Assembly (NCBI RefSeq): GCF_007989105.1
Contig: NZ_BJVK01000001.1
Coordinates: 62,001-126,000, forward strand
Source: Lentilactobacillus kefiri
Lineage (GTDB): Bacteria; Bacillota; Bacilli; Lactobacillales; Lactobacillaceae
Reading direction: 5' to 3'
Length of the DNA stretch: 64,000 nt
Within the stretch, counting starts at the first letter, position 1, and each line of letters begins with the position of its first letter. A program made the translations under genes and the position numbers. Below are positions 56,239 to 64,000 of the stretch, piece by piece. The notes below the pieces were generated by a model. It was not told where the DNA came from. It did not search any database and was given only the letters and a program-made list of their open reading frames with translations.

Positions 56239-57492
56239 ATGAGTGAAAATGCAAATAATGATAAGAATGATTTATTAAACGCTTTAAACAGCGTTAATGA
56301 AGTAAAAGTTGGCGATGTCGTTACTGGTGAAGTTTTAGCCAAAGATGACAACCAACAATTGATTGTTGGTATTGAAGGTTCAGGTGTTGAAGGTGTTGTT
56401 CCACCACGTGAACTTTCATCAGACCAAAGTGTTGATGATATTAAGCAGGGCGACAAGCTCAAGCTGGTTGTTACTTCCCGTATCGGAAGCGACAAAGAAG
56501 GCGGAAGCTTCCTGCTTTCATCAAAGCGTCTCGAAACTCGTAAAGTTTGGGATGAATTGGCTGAAAAGTCAAAGAACGGTGAAACCATCACTGCTAAAGT
56601 CAGTCAAGCTGTTAAAGGCGGCTTGGTTGTCGATGCCGGTGTCCGTGGATTCGTTCCTGCATCAATGATTTCAGACCACTATGTTGATGATTTGAATCAA
56701 TTTAAGGGTCAGGATCTTGAATTAAAGATTATTGAAATTGATCCAATTGAAAACCGCCTTATCTTATCTCATAAGGCTATCGTTCAAGCTGCCAAGGCAG
56801 AAGAACGTGAAAAGTTAATGCAAACCCTTCATGAAGGCGACATTGTTGAAGGAACCGTTGCTCGTCTTACCAGCTTTGGTGCGTTCGTTGACCTTGGCGG
56901 CATGGACGGATTGGTTCATGTTTCTCAAATCGCTTATGAACGTGTTGATAAGCCTTCTGATGTCCTTAAAGTTGGCCAAACGGTTAAAGTTAAGGTATTG
57001 TCAGTTGACTTCGATCGTAACCGAATCTCACTTTCTATCAAACAAACTCTTCCAGAACCTTGGGACGGAATCGAAGAAAAAGCACCTGTTGGTAGTGTCC
57101 TTGAAGGTACAGTTAAGCGCCTTGTTGACTTTGGTGCCTTTGTTGAAGTGTTCCCAGGTGTTGAGGGATTAGTTCATATTTCTCAAATCGCTCATGAACA
57201 CATTGACACTCCTGCCGATGTGTTGAAGGTCGGCGAGAAGATCAAGGTCAAGGTTCTTGACGTTGATACTGACAGAAAGCGTTTGGCATTATCAATTAAA
57301 GCTTTGACTGATGCTCCAGAAGGAGAAGACAAGCCAAAGAAGTCAAACAAACGACCATCACGACCATCACGTCAATCTCATAATCGTCCAATCAGTAATG
57401 CTCCGGAAGAAGAAACCGGCTTTACTTTGGGTGACATCATTGGTGACGAATTGAAGAAATCCGGCAACAATGACGATGATGATAACAAATAA
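56239..57492 (+). CDS. rpsA: 30S ribosomal protein S1 homologue (YpfD type)
   Basis: RNA-binding protein with four S1 domains, 417 residues, the Firmicute form shorter than the six-domain E. coli S1. Domains: about 15-85 (VKVGDVVTGEVLAKDDNQ), 100-170 (GETITAKVSQAVKGGLVVDAGVRGFVPASM), 188-258 (EGDIVEGTVARLTSFGAFVDLGGMDGLVHVSQIA) and 272-345 (PVGSVLEGTVKRLVDFGAFVEVFPGVEGLVHISQIA). An Arg/Pro/Ser-rich and acidic tail follows. ATG 56239 has AAGGAGG upstream; the open frame from 56206 has none. Confidence 0.95.
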   Translation: MSENANNDKNDLLNALNSVNEVKVGDVVTGEVLAKDDNQQLIVGIEGSGVEGVVPPRELSSDQSVDDIKQGDKLKLVVTSRIGSDKEGGSFLLSSKRLETRKVWDELAEKSKNGETITAKVSQAVKGGLVVDAGVRGFVPASMISDHYVDDLNQFKGQDLELKIIEIDPIENRLILSHKAIVQAAKAEEREKLMQTLHEGDIVEGTVARLTSFGAFVDLGGMDGLVHVSQIAYERVDKPSDVLKVGQTVKVKVLSVDFDRNRISLSIKQTLPEPWDGIEEKAPVGSVLEGTVKRLVDFGAFVEVFPGVEGLVHISQIAHEHIDTPADVLKVGEKIKVKVLDVDTDRKRLALSIKALTDAPEGEDKPKKSNKRPSRPSRQSHNRPISNAPEEETGFTLGDIIGDELKKSGNNDDDDNK

Positions 57493-57511
57493 TCATTATT
57501 TTTAAATCATG

Positions 57512-57556
57512 AAAAGGGGCTGGAAACAAAACGTAAGTTTTGTCCCAGCTCTTTTC
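57512..57556 (+). terminator. Intrinsic terminator after rpsA
   Basis: AAAAGGGGCTGG and ACAAAAC on the left pair with GTTTTGT and CCCAGCTCTTTT on the right around GTAA. It lies 34 bases before the der ATG. Confidence 0.85.
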
Positions 57557-57589
57557 TTTCTGAATTTACTTAGCAAGGGAGGGATTTAT

Positions 57590-58897
57590 ATGGCATTGCC
57601 AACAGTTGCATTTATTGGCCGTCCTAATGTTGGAAAGTCGACAATCTTCAATCGGATTGCCGGTGATCGAATTTCAATTGTCGAAGATACACCTGGTGTT
57701 ACCCGTGACCGAATTTATTCTCACGGTGAATGGCTTGCAACAAAGTTTGCCATGATCGATACAGGTGGTATTCAAATTAGTGATGCACCATTTGCAACTC
57801 AGATTAAGAGTCAGGCTGAAATTGCCATTGATGAAGCCGACGTCATTGTCTTCATCGTGAGTGGTAAAGAAGGTGTCACAGCTGACGATGAACTAGTTGC
57901 CAAGATCTTATACAAAAGTGACAAACCGGTTGTTCTGGCAGCCAACAAAGTTGATAATCCAAAAAGTCGGGAAGATATTTACGACTTTTATTCTCTTGGT
58001 TTTGGCGATCCGATGCCAATCTCAGGGGTCCATGGTCTTGGATTAGGTGATTTACTCGACAAAGTTGTTGAGAAGTTCCCCAAGACGGATGAAAAAACTG
58101 ACAACGACGACATTCGATTCAGTATTATCGGTCGCCCAAACGTTGGGAAATCTTCACTGGTTAACGCCCTTTTGGGTGAAGACCGAGTTATTGTCTCAGA
58201 TATCGCGGGAACGACTCGGGATGCCATTGACACTCGATTTGAGGCTGATGGGATCAAGTTCACGATGGTTGATACTGCCGGAATCCGAAAACGTGGAAAA
58301 GTTTACGAAAATACCGAGCGTTATAGCGTGATGCGGGCAATGAAAGCCATTGACCAAAGTGACGTTATCTTGTTTGTTATGAATGCTGAAGAAGGCATCC
58401 GTGAGCAGGATAAGAAGGTTGCCGGATATGCTCATGAAGCCGGGAAAGCGATTATCACGGTTGTCAATAAGTGGGATACACTCAAAAAGACCAACCACAC
58501 TCAGCAGGACTTTGAAACATTGATTCGTAATGAGTTTCAATACATGGCTTATTCCCCAATCATCTTCGTGTCCGCGGTTACCAAGCAGCGAGTGGAAAAG
58601 CTGCCGGAATTAATTAAACGGGCTTATGACAATCATGAAAAGCGGGTTCAATCTTCTGCTTTGAACGATGTCATTATGGATGCCGTTGCGGTCCATCCAA
58701 CCCCAACCGTCAATGGTAAACGGCTGCGGATTTATTACGCAACTCAAGTCAAATCCGGGCCACCAACTTTTGTGGTTTTTGTCAACAATCCAGATTTGAT
58801 GCATTTCTCTTATGTCAGGTTCCTTGAAAATCAAATTCGTGATAATTTTGATTTTACCGGAACACCGATCAAAATCATCAAAAGAAGCCGAAAGTAA
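57590..58897 (+). CDS. der: Ribosome biogenesis GTPase Der (EngA)
   Basis: Tandem-GTPase needed for 50S assembly. The 435-residue protein has G-domain 1 with [30 protein letters not shown] and NKVDNP; G-domain 2 with [39 protein letters not shown] and NKWDTL; and a C-terminal KH-like domain (about 350-435). The frame runs upstream through the terminator, but ATG 57590 has AAGGGAGGG and is the family start. Confidence 0.97.
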   Translation: MALPTVAFIGRPNVGKSTIFNRIAGDRISIVEDTPGVTRDRIYSHGEWLATKFAMIDTGGIQISDAPFATQIKSQAEIAIDEADVIVFIVSGKEGVTADDELVAKILYKSDKPVVLAANKVDNPKSREDIYDFYSLGFGDPMPISGVHGLGLGDLLDKVVEKFPKTDEKTDNDDIRFSIIGRPNVGKSSLVNALLGEDRVIVSDIAGTTRDAIDTRFEADGIKFTMVDTAGIRKRGKVYENTERYSVMRAMKAIDQSDVILFVMNAEEGIREQDKKVAGYAHEAGKAIITVVNKWDTLKKTNHTQQDFETLIRNEFQYMAYSPIIFVSAVTKQRVEKLPELIKRAYDNHEKRVQSSALNDVIMDAVAVHPTPTVNGKRLRIYYATQVKSGPPTFVVFVNNPDLMHFSYVRFLENQIRDNFDFTGTPIKIIKRSRK

Positions 58898-58968
58898 GGG
58901 AAAAGTGACCAATTTTTAACGAAATCTTGATATTTAGGCGTTTATCGGCACTAAATTTGCCAAAAGCA

Positions 58969-58997
58969 TTGCAATGACGGCATTCTTATGCTATCTT
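58969..58997 (+). promoter_or_regulatory. hup promoter
   Basis: TTGCAA at 58969-58974 and TATCTT at 58992-58997, 17-base spacer. A leader of about 100 bases follows, containing CAAATTC-TTCG-GAATTTG (59040-59057), a perfect stem with a stable tetraloop. Confidence 0.6.
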
Positions 58998-59104
58998 TGA
59001 AAAAGAAATGATGCTACGAAAGGCGTTGTTTTAGCATTCCAAATTCTTCGGAATTTGACTTGCAATGTTTTACATACCTATCTTTGAGGGAGGTGAATAC
59101 ACTC

Positions 59105-59380
59105 ATGGCAAATAAAGCAGAATTAGTAACCAACGTTGCAACTGCAACTGGTTTAACTAAAAAAGATGCTACATCAGCTGTGGATGCAGTATTTGAATCA
59201 ATCCAAGCTAGTTTAGCAAAAGGTGACAAAGTTCAATTGATCGGTTTCGGTAACTTCGAAGTACGTCAACGTGCCGCTCGTAAGGGCCGTAACCCACAAA
59301 CAGGTCAAGAAATTCAAATTCCTGCAAGCAAGGTACCAGCTTTCAAACCTGGTAAGGCGCTCAAGGATGCTGTTAAATAG
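59105..59380 (+). CDS. hup: DNA-binding protein HU
   Basis: Nucleoid protein that bends DNA as a dimer. The 91-residue protein is canonical: [78 protein letters not shown], including the DNA-intercalating RNPQTG arm. ATG 59105 has GGAGGTGA upstream. Codon use is strongly biased. der-hup is the usual order. Confidence 0.97.
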   Translation: MANKAELVTNVATATGLTKKDATSAVDAVFESIQASLAKGDKVQLIGFGNFEVRQRAARKGRNPQTGQEIQIPASKVPAFKPGKALKDAVK

Positions 59381-59392
59381 TATTCATCTGTT

Positions 59393-59427
59393 AAGCCAGA
59401 ACGGCATTTGTCGGGCTGGCTTTTTTT
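59393..59427 (+). terminator. Intrinsic terminator after hup
   Basis: AAGCCAG (59393-59399) pairs with CTGGCTT (59416-59422) around a 16-base loop, followed by a run of T to 59427. It ends 10 bases before the ribosome site of the TPR gene. Confidence 0.8.
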
Positions 59428-59447
59428 ATACACTTTGGAGGACAAAC

Positions 59448-60704
59448 ATGAGTTATTCAAAAAAGGCACTTGATCAACTTGAAGGCGGCCAAATCGATGA
59501 TTTTAAAAAATCATTTCAGCAGGCATTGGACAATGATTCGGATGATTTGTTGTATTCGCTTGCTGAAGAGCTGTATTCACTTGGTTTTTCCAACTACTCA
59601 AATACTATTTACGAAAAACTATTTAAAAAATATCCTGACGATGATGGATTAAAAATTAATTTGGCTGAATTAGCCATTGATGACGATAAGGATGATAAAG
59701 CCCTTAATTATTTATCACAGGTTTCATCTGACTCCGACGAATACGTCCGTTCTTTGATGGTAGCGGCCGATTTATACCAGACCCAGGGAATGTTCGAGAT
59801 CAGTGAGCAAAAGCTCTTAGAGGCCCAAAAATTGGCCCCTGATGAGGATGTCATCAAGTTTGCACTCGCTGAATTCTATTTTACGACCAGAAACTATCGG
59901 AAAGCCATCAATTTATACTTGAGTTTAATTACTTCCGGAACATTGGAGATGTCTTCCGTCAACCTGGTTGAACGGCTGGGCGTATCCTATGCTGAAATCG
60001 GTAAGTTCGAACAGGCAATCGGTTATTTGGAACAAATCAAACCGATTAATATGAACAGTGATGTTAAGTTTGAACTGGCATTCACCTACTTCAACTTAAA
60101 AGAATACCAAAAGGCCATCAAGGCATTTGAGGATTTGCGTGATTCCGATCCGCAATATAGTTCACTGTATCCTTACCTGGCTGACTCTTTTGTTAATTTG
60201 AAACGGGTCGATGAAGCCTTAAAGGCTATCCAAGAAGGGATTTCGATTGACCAATTTAACGAAAAGATTTGGCAGAAAGCCGGTCAAATTGCGTTAATGG
60301 CCAATGAGGACGATCTGGCTTTGAAGTATTTGAAAAAAGGCCATGAAATCGCCCCTGACGACATGGAGATCTTAACCTTACTATCTGACTGGTATGTTTC
60401 CCACGAGCGTTACAGCGACAATTTGACGCTTCTGGAAGGGGTATTTGAGGAACACGTCGTCGATGCACACTTGGCATACAATTTGGCATTATCTTATCAA
60501 AATACCGGTGATACCAAAAAAGCTGCCAAGAATTACGAATTGGCGGCCAATGAATTGTCGGATAATCCTGAATTTCTCAAGCGGGCAACATTATTCTACC
60601 GGGAAGCCGGCAAACCCGATGAGGAACGCAAATACCTTAAGAAGTATCTGGACATTGTTCCAGGAGATATTGAAATGGAAGCAATGTGGGACGAGTTCGA
60701 ATAA
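59448..60704 (+). CDS. TPR-repeat protein (YpiA-like)
   Basis: A 418-residue, acidic, all-helical protein built of about ten tetratricopeptide-like repeats; for example FKLALAEFYF-type units at about 135-170 (VIKFALAEFYFTTRNYRKAINLYLSL) and 370-385. It is probably a cytoplasmic scaffold; the partner is unknown. No catalytic motif or signal is present. It fits the TPR gene downstream of hup in Bacillus and Lactobacillus. ATG 59448 follows GGAGG at 59437-59441; the longer frame reads through hup in another phase. Confidence 0.85.
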   Translation: MSYSKKALDQLEGGQIDDFKKSFQQALDNDSDDLLYSLAEELYSLGFSNYSNTIYEKLFKKYPDDDGLKINLAELAIDDDKDDKALNYLSQVSSDSDEYVRSLMVAADLYQTQGMFEISEQKLLEAQKLAPDEDVIKFALAEFYFTTRNYRKAINLYLSLITSGTLEMSSVNLVERLGVSYAEIGKFEQAIGYLEQIKPINMNSDVKFELAFTYFNLKEYQKAIKAFEDLRDSDPQYSSLYPYLADSFVNLKRVDEALKAIQEGISIDQFNEKIWQKAGQIALMANEDDLALKYLKKGHEIAPDDMEILTLLSDWYVSHERYSDNLTLLEGVFEEHVVDAHLAYNLALSYQNTGDTKKAAKNYELAANELSDNPEFLKRATLFYREAGKPDEERKYLKKYLDIVPGDIEMEAMWDEFE

Positions 60705-60738
60705 ATTAAAATATTGATTTTACAATCCACACAAAAGA

Positions 60739-60769
60739 AAGGGACCACCGATTCATTCGGCGGTCCCTT
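60739..60769. terminator. Bidirectional terminator between the TPR gene and yitT
   Basis: AAGGGACCACCGA pairs with TCGGCGGTCCCTT (one A-C mismatch) around a 5-base loop. Converging genes end on either side. Confidence 0.75.
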
Positions 60770-60783
60770 AACTACATATTGAG

Positions 60784-61674
60784 TTATATTAATTTGAAAC
60801 GCTTTGGTCGTTTGTAAGTAAATCCTTCACCAATCGCTTCGTTGACTTCGATAATCGAAATAAAGGCTTCTTCATCGATGGATTCAACCAGTTTCTTTAA
60901 CGTATGCAGTTCACTGGGTGAAACGACACAGTAGACAATCTGCTTGGATTTATGTGAGTAGCCACCCTCGGCATTGAGAAAGGTAACCCCGCGGTGCAGT
61001 TCTTCTTGAATGGCATTTGAAATTTTCTCAGATTCATTGCTGATGATCAGAATTCCTCGAGCCGTGTAAGCACCACGCTGGGTGAAATTGACAATCACTG
61101 AAAAAATCCAAACGTAAATTAACGTATATGCCATCTGGCGGATATTTAAATAAATCAATGATGACAGCAAAACAATCACATCAATGGTTAGAAGTGTTTG
61201 CCCCATTTGAACCCCTTTGAATCTTTCAAAGAGGCGGGCAACAATATCCACACCACCCGTTGTCCCGCCAAACCGGTAAACAATTCCACAGCCAAAACCG
61301 CCGAACAAACCGGCACCAATGGCCGAAAGCAGGAGGTCGTGGTCAATATTAATCACGATTGGCACCCGCTGCCAAATCCATAAAAAGATTGCCAAGGCAA
61401 TCGTGCCATATAAAGTGTAAAACATGTCTTTCTTACCGAGAAATTTATAGCCAATTGCAAACAATGGCACGTTGACCAGGATTGTTGAATAGGCCGGGTC
61501 AATATGAAATAATGCCCGTAAAATCAGCGTAATACCGGTAACACCACCGTCAGCTAAATGATTATAAATGTTAAAGAAGACAATTCCGAACGAATAAATT
61601 GCTGTTCCTGCCGCAATGACGAACAGGTCGACAAATGAAATATCAAGTTTAAAGCGGCTTTCTTTTTTAGCCAT
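60784..61674 (-). CDS. YitT-family membrane protein (second paralogue)
   Basis: Integral membrane protein of 296 residues, same family as 17206-18081. Hydrophobic segments include DLFVIAAGTAIYSFGIVFFNIY, STILVNVPLFAIGY and TIALAIFLWIWQ; the signature GFGCGIVYRFGGTTGGVDIVARLF and a C-terminal DUF2179 domain (ELHRGVTFLNAEGGYSHKSKQIVYCVVSPSE) are intact. I chose ATG 61674 because GGGAGGAA lies just upstream. Function is unknown. Confidence 0.87.
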   Translation of the reverse strand: MAKKESRFKLDISFVDLFVIAAGTAIYSFGIVFFNIYNHLADGGVTGITLILRALFHIDPAYSTILVNVPLFAIGYKFLGKKDMFYTLYGTIALAIFLWIWQRVPIVINIDHDLLLSAIGAGLFGGFGCGIVYRFGGTTGGVDIVARLFERFKGVQMGQTLLTIDVIVLLSSLIYLNIRQMAYTLIYVWIFSVIVNFTQRGAYTARGILIISNESEKISNAIQEELHRGVTFLNAEGGYSHKSKQIVYCVVSPSELHTLKKLVESIDEEAFISIIEVNEAIGEGFTYKRPKRFKLI

Positions 61675-61752
61675 CGTTTTTCCTCCCTGAATGATCTGAC
61701 AACTTATCATAGCAATTCTAGTTCAAGATTGGCAATCATTTCTGCGTTCTTT

Positions 61753-61780
61753 TTGTTTCACGTCGAATTTCTGTTAAAAT
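61753..61780 (+). promoter_or_regulatory. Probable cca promoter
   Basis: TTGTTT at 61753-61758 and TAAAAT at 61775-61780, 16-base spacer. Transcription would begin about 20 bases before the cca start, leaving a very short leader. Confidence 0.5.
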
Positions 61781-61804
61781 TACATAAGGATAAATATTAA
61801 ATGG

Positions 61805-63016
61805 ATGGCGATTATTGTGCGGATGGTAGAGATTCCCAAAGAGTTTCATGAGGCATTACCAATTTTACAAAAAATTGAGGCTGCGGGTTACGAGGCTTAC
61901 TTCGTTGGTGGTTCGGTCAGAGATACGATTTTAAAACGGCCAATTCACGACGTTGATATCGCAACCAGTGCGTATCCAAGCGAAGTTAAATCATTATTTA
62001 AGCGAACAGTTGATACCGGAATCGAGCATGGCACGGTGATGATCCTTGACCACGGAACCGGTTATGAGGTTACAACTTTTCGAACCGAGTCAGGTTATCA
62101 GGATTATCGACGCCCGGATAAGGTAACGTTTGTGCGTTCATTAAAAGAAGATTTAAAACGCCGTGATTTTACGATTAATGCCCTGGCATTAGCTGAGGAT
62201 GGCCAAATTACCGACTTGTTCGGCGGCTTGGCCGATATTAGGAAAAAAATCATTCGGGCAGTCGGCGATCCCAACGAGCGGTTCAACGAAGATGCATTGA
62301 GAATGATGCGGGCAGTTCGATTTGCGAGCCAGCTTGATTTTCGCATCGAGGATGCAACAATGGCCGGTATTAAAAAGCACAGCGCGCTTTTGGAAAAAAT
62401 TGCGGTTGAGCGTTCCCACACTGAATTTGTCAAAATGATGCTCGGAGTTGATGCCGAAAATGGCTTGAATATCATGCTTGAGACCAATTTATATCAGCAT
62501 GTTCCGGTTCTAAAAGATTATTTGCCTCAGCTCCAAGAAATTGTTGCCAGCAAATTTCACCTGACCAATGAGGCCCAAGTTTGGTCCTTGTTGGCATTTA
62601 AATTTGGATTTTCTGCCAAACAGATTTCTTCATTTTTGAAAAAGTGGAAGACTGCCAATAAAATAATTAATGATGTTATACTTACCACTGAATTGCTTTT
62701 TTCAATTGCTAAGCATGATGTTTCAAATGCCGACTTATATCACGCGGGCGCTGCCAATGTTGACAACGCCGTAATCGTGACCGCAGATCAGGCAAAAACT
62801 GCTGGACTGCAAGAGCGATATAATAATCTGCCAATCAAAAACAAGAAACAGCTTCGAATAACTGGTGGTGATTTGATCAAACGAGGTGTCTTAAAACCCA
62901 GTCCGCAACTTGGCAAGGTTTTGGATTATCTTGAACACAGTGTCGTTGCCGGCAAGATTCTCAATCAACCCGAGAATCTTGTTAACGCAGCGATTAACTT
63001 TCTAAATGAGGACTGA
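61805..63016 (+). CDS. cca: CCA tRNA nucleotidyltransferase
   Basis: Adds or repairs the 3'-CCA end of tRNAs (class II). The 403-residue protein has GYEAYFVGGSVRDTILKRPIHDVDIATSAYP (catalytic GGxVRD and DxD), GTVMI, RRDFTINALAL, LFGGLADIRKKIIRAVGDPNERFNEDALRMMRAVRFASQLDF (RNA and base-recognition region) and a helical body and tail. The start is uncertain: ATG 61805 has no clear ribosome site, and ATG 61823 (giving MVEIPKEF) is the better match to shorter family members. It precedes an ABC-F gene. Confidence 0.93.
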   Translation: MAIIVRMVEIPKEFHEALPILQKIEAAGYEAYFVGGSVRDTILKRPIHDVDIATSAYPSEVKSLFKRTVDTGIEHGTVMILDHGTGYEVTTFRTESGYQDYRRPDKVTFVRSLKEDLKRRDFTINALALAEDGQITDLFGGLADIRKKIIRAVGDPNERFNEDALRMMRAVRFASQLDFRIEDATMAGIKKHSALLEKIAVERSHTEFVKMMLGVDAENGLNIMLETNLYQHVPVLKDYLPQLQEIVASKFHLTNEAQVWSLLAFKFGFSAKQISSFLKKWKTANKIINDVILTTELLFSIAKHDVSNADLYHAGAANVDNAVIVTADQAKTAGLQERYNNLPIKNKKQLRITGGDLIKRGVLKPSPQLGKVLDYLEHSVVAGKILNQPENLVNAAINFLNED

Positions 63017-63023
63017 TAACTGA

Positions 63024-64000
63024 ATGCAAACAATGCGTGTTGAAAATCTAACAAAAACGTACGGTGAAAAAACGTTATTTGATAAGCTGAACTTTATCAT
63101 CAACGAACACGATCGAATCGGGTTAATTGGAACCAACGGAACCGGAAAGACCTCTTTACTAAATGCTATTTCCGGCCTTGACCAGGATTCAACCGGTGAT
63201 ATCATTACTTCAAAATCTTACACGATTGGTTATTTAAAACAGGATCCGGAATTGGATAACAATTTGTCCATTATGGATGCCGTTTTCTCAGGTTCACAGG
63301 CAGTTTACCGGACCATTCGAAATTACGAGGCAGCCTTAAAAGAATATTCTGCTCATCCTGAAGATGCGGATGCCACCAAGCGGTATACCAAGGCTGAAGC
63401 TCGAATGAATGAAGAGGATGCCTGGAATGCTCAAAATGATGTTAAAACGATCTTGAACCAACTCAAGATTACCGACTATAATCAAAAGATTTCCGAACTA
63501 TCCGGAGGTCAGCGTCGGCGGGTTGGCTTGGCTCAGGTTTTAATTCAGGCGCCAAACTTACTGTTGCTGGATGAACCGACCAACCATCTTGATTTTAACT
63601 CAATTGACTGGTTGGAAAATTATTTGGCCGGTTACAAGGGGTCTTTAATTGTTGTTACTCATGATCGATACTTCCTTGACCATGTTGCCAACAAGATTTG
63701 GGAATTATCGTTTGGTAAACTTTACCAGTATGAAGGTAATTACCAAGCATACGTTCAGCAAAAAGCAACCCGGGTTCAGGGCGAAATTCAAGCTGAACAT
63801 AAGACCCAGCAGCTTTACAAGCAAGAATTGGCATGGATGAAGACCGGTGCCAAAGCTCGTTCAACAAAGCAACAGGCCCGAATCAATCGATTTAACGATC
63901 TCAAAGATAACGTCGGTAATCTTCAATTGGATCAAAACGTGAATATTTCTTTGGGTCAAACCAGACTTGGAAAAGAAGTTCTTAAAATGAAGGACGCCAA
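63024..64000 (+). CDS. ABC-F family ATPase (partial, cut by the window end)
   Basis: Cytoplasmic ABC-F protein with two ATPase domains and no membrane part; members act on ribosomes, in some cases for antibiotic resistance, in others as housekeeping translation factors. The first 325 residues are visible: MQTMRVENLTKTYGEKTLFDKL, GLIGTNGTGKTSLLNAI (Walker A), SELSGGQRRRVGLAQVL (signature), LLLLDEPTNHLDFNSIDWLENYL (Walker B) and VVTHDRYFLDHVANKIWEL, then the P-site tRNA-interaction linker (KQELAWMKTGAKARSTKQQARI). The second ATPase lies outside. Adjacency to cca suggests a housekeeping, Uup-like member. ATG 63024 has GAGGA 11 bases upstream. Confidence 0.92.
   Translation, partial: MQTMRVENLTKTYGEKTLFDKLNFIINEHDRIGLIGTNGTGKTSLLNAISGLDQDSTGDIITSKSYTIGYLKQDPELDNNLSIMDAVFSGSQAVYRTIRNYEAALKEYSAHPEDADATKRYTKAEARMNEEDAWNAQNDVKTILNQLKITDYNQKISELSGGQRRRVGLAQVLIQAPNLLLLDEPTNHLDFNSIDWLENYLAGYKGSLIVVTHDRYFLDHVANKIWELSFGKLYQYEGNYQAYVQQKATRVQGEIQAEHKTQQLYKQELAWMKTGAKARSTKQQARINRFNDLKDNVGNLQLDQNVNISLGQTRLGKEVLKMKDA

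Noticed and set aside
59055-59084. Second promoter-like pair TTGACT...TATCTT before hup, echoing the upstream TTGCAA...TATCTT
   Set aside because: The predicted transcription start would fall in the hup ribosome site, leaving no usable leader. The echo of TTGCAATG and CTATCTTTGA is probably chance or an old duplication.
1-64000. CRISPR arrays, insertion sequences, tRNA or rRNA genes, prophage, toxin-antitoxin or defence islands
   Set aside because: Reading through the intergenic regions showed no regularly spaced repeats, transposase genes, cloverleaf sequences or recognised defence genes.

Overview
This window is a stretch of core chromosome from a low-to-moderate GC Firmicute. It most resembles a heterofermentative lactobacillus of the Lentilactobacillus/Levilactobacillus type. 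The support is gene order (hrcA-grpE-dnaK-dnaJ-lepA; phoH-ybeY-dgkA-era-recO-glyQS-dnaG-rpoD-trmK-nif3; dnaE-pyk-cvfB-xerD-ribT-scpAB-rluB-ribU; recQ-cmk-rpsA-der-hup-cca), strong GGAGG ribosome sites, T-box leaders, and dnaE followed directly by pyk with no pfkA between them. Placement below family level is inference from memory, not a search.

Layout. 1-5985: heat-shock chaperone operon (end of hrcA, grpE, dnaK, dnaJ) and lepA. 5992-7475: three small unrecognised genes, one with a Cro-like helix-turn-helix. 7585-13606: prmA-rsmE, relA-dtd, a HAD phosphatase, and a convergent SH3/amidase wall hydrolase. 13692-17135: hisS-aspS under a T-box leader. 17206-21394: a YitT membrane protein, then a wall-polymer cluster (two CDP-glycerol glycerophosphotransferase-family enzymes flanking a TagG-like ABC permease), followed by nfo. 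22321-23142: ppsR on the minus strand. 23213-37486: rpsU, a YqeY-domain gene, phoH-ybeY-dgkA-era-recO, T-box/glyQS, dnaG-rpoD, trmK, a Nif3-like gene and pepT. 37489-41211: clpB behind a perfect CtsR operator, and an alpha/beta hydrolase. 41229-46992: a DUF2929-like membrane protein, dnaE and pyk. 47069-55427: cvfB, xerD, ribT, scpA-scpB, rluB, an FMN riboswitch with ribU, a YpbB-like gene, recQ and a LysM protein. 55478-64000: cmk, rpsA, der, hup, a TPR protein, a second YitT paralogue, cca, and the start of an ABC-F ATPase that runs off the window.

How it works together. Most genes serve protein folding, translation, tRNA charging, DNA replication and segregation, or stringent response. Regulation visible in the DNA includes two tRNA-sensing T-boxes, one FMN riboswitch, one CtsR operator and many intrinsic terminators. 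HrcA is encoded at the left edge, but its CIRCE operator would lie outside the window.

No CRISPR array, insertion sequence, prophage, tRNA or rRNA was seen, and I found no clear new defence or biosynthetic system. The best leads are regulatory or small-scale: a hisS-aspS T-box whose specifier contains overlapping Asp and His codons; a terminator-like hairpin between the CtsR operator and clpB; a long dyad plus terminator ahead of dnaG; a Lys/Thr/Ala repeat tail on sigma-70; a small gene that may start at ATT; and a TagG-like permease with no adjacent ATPase.
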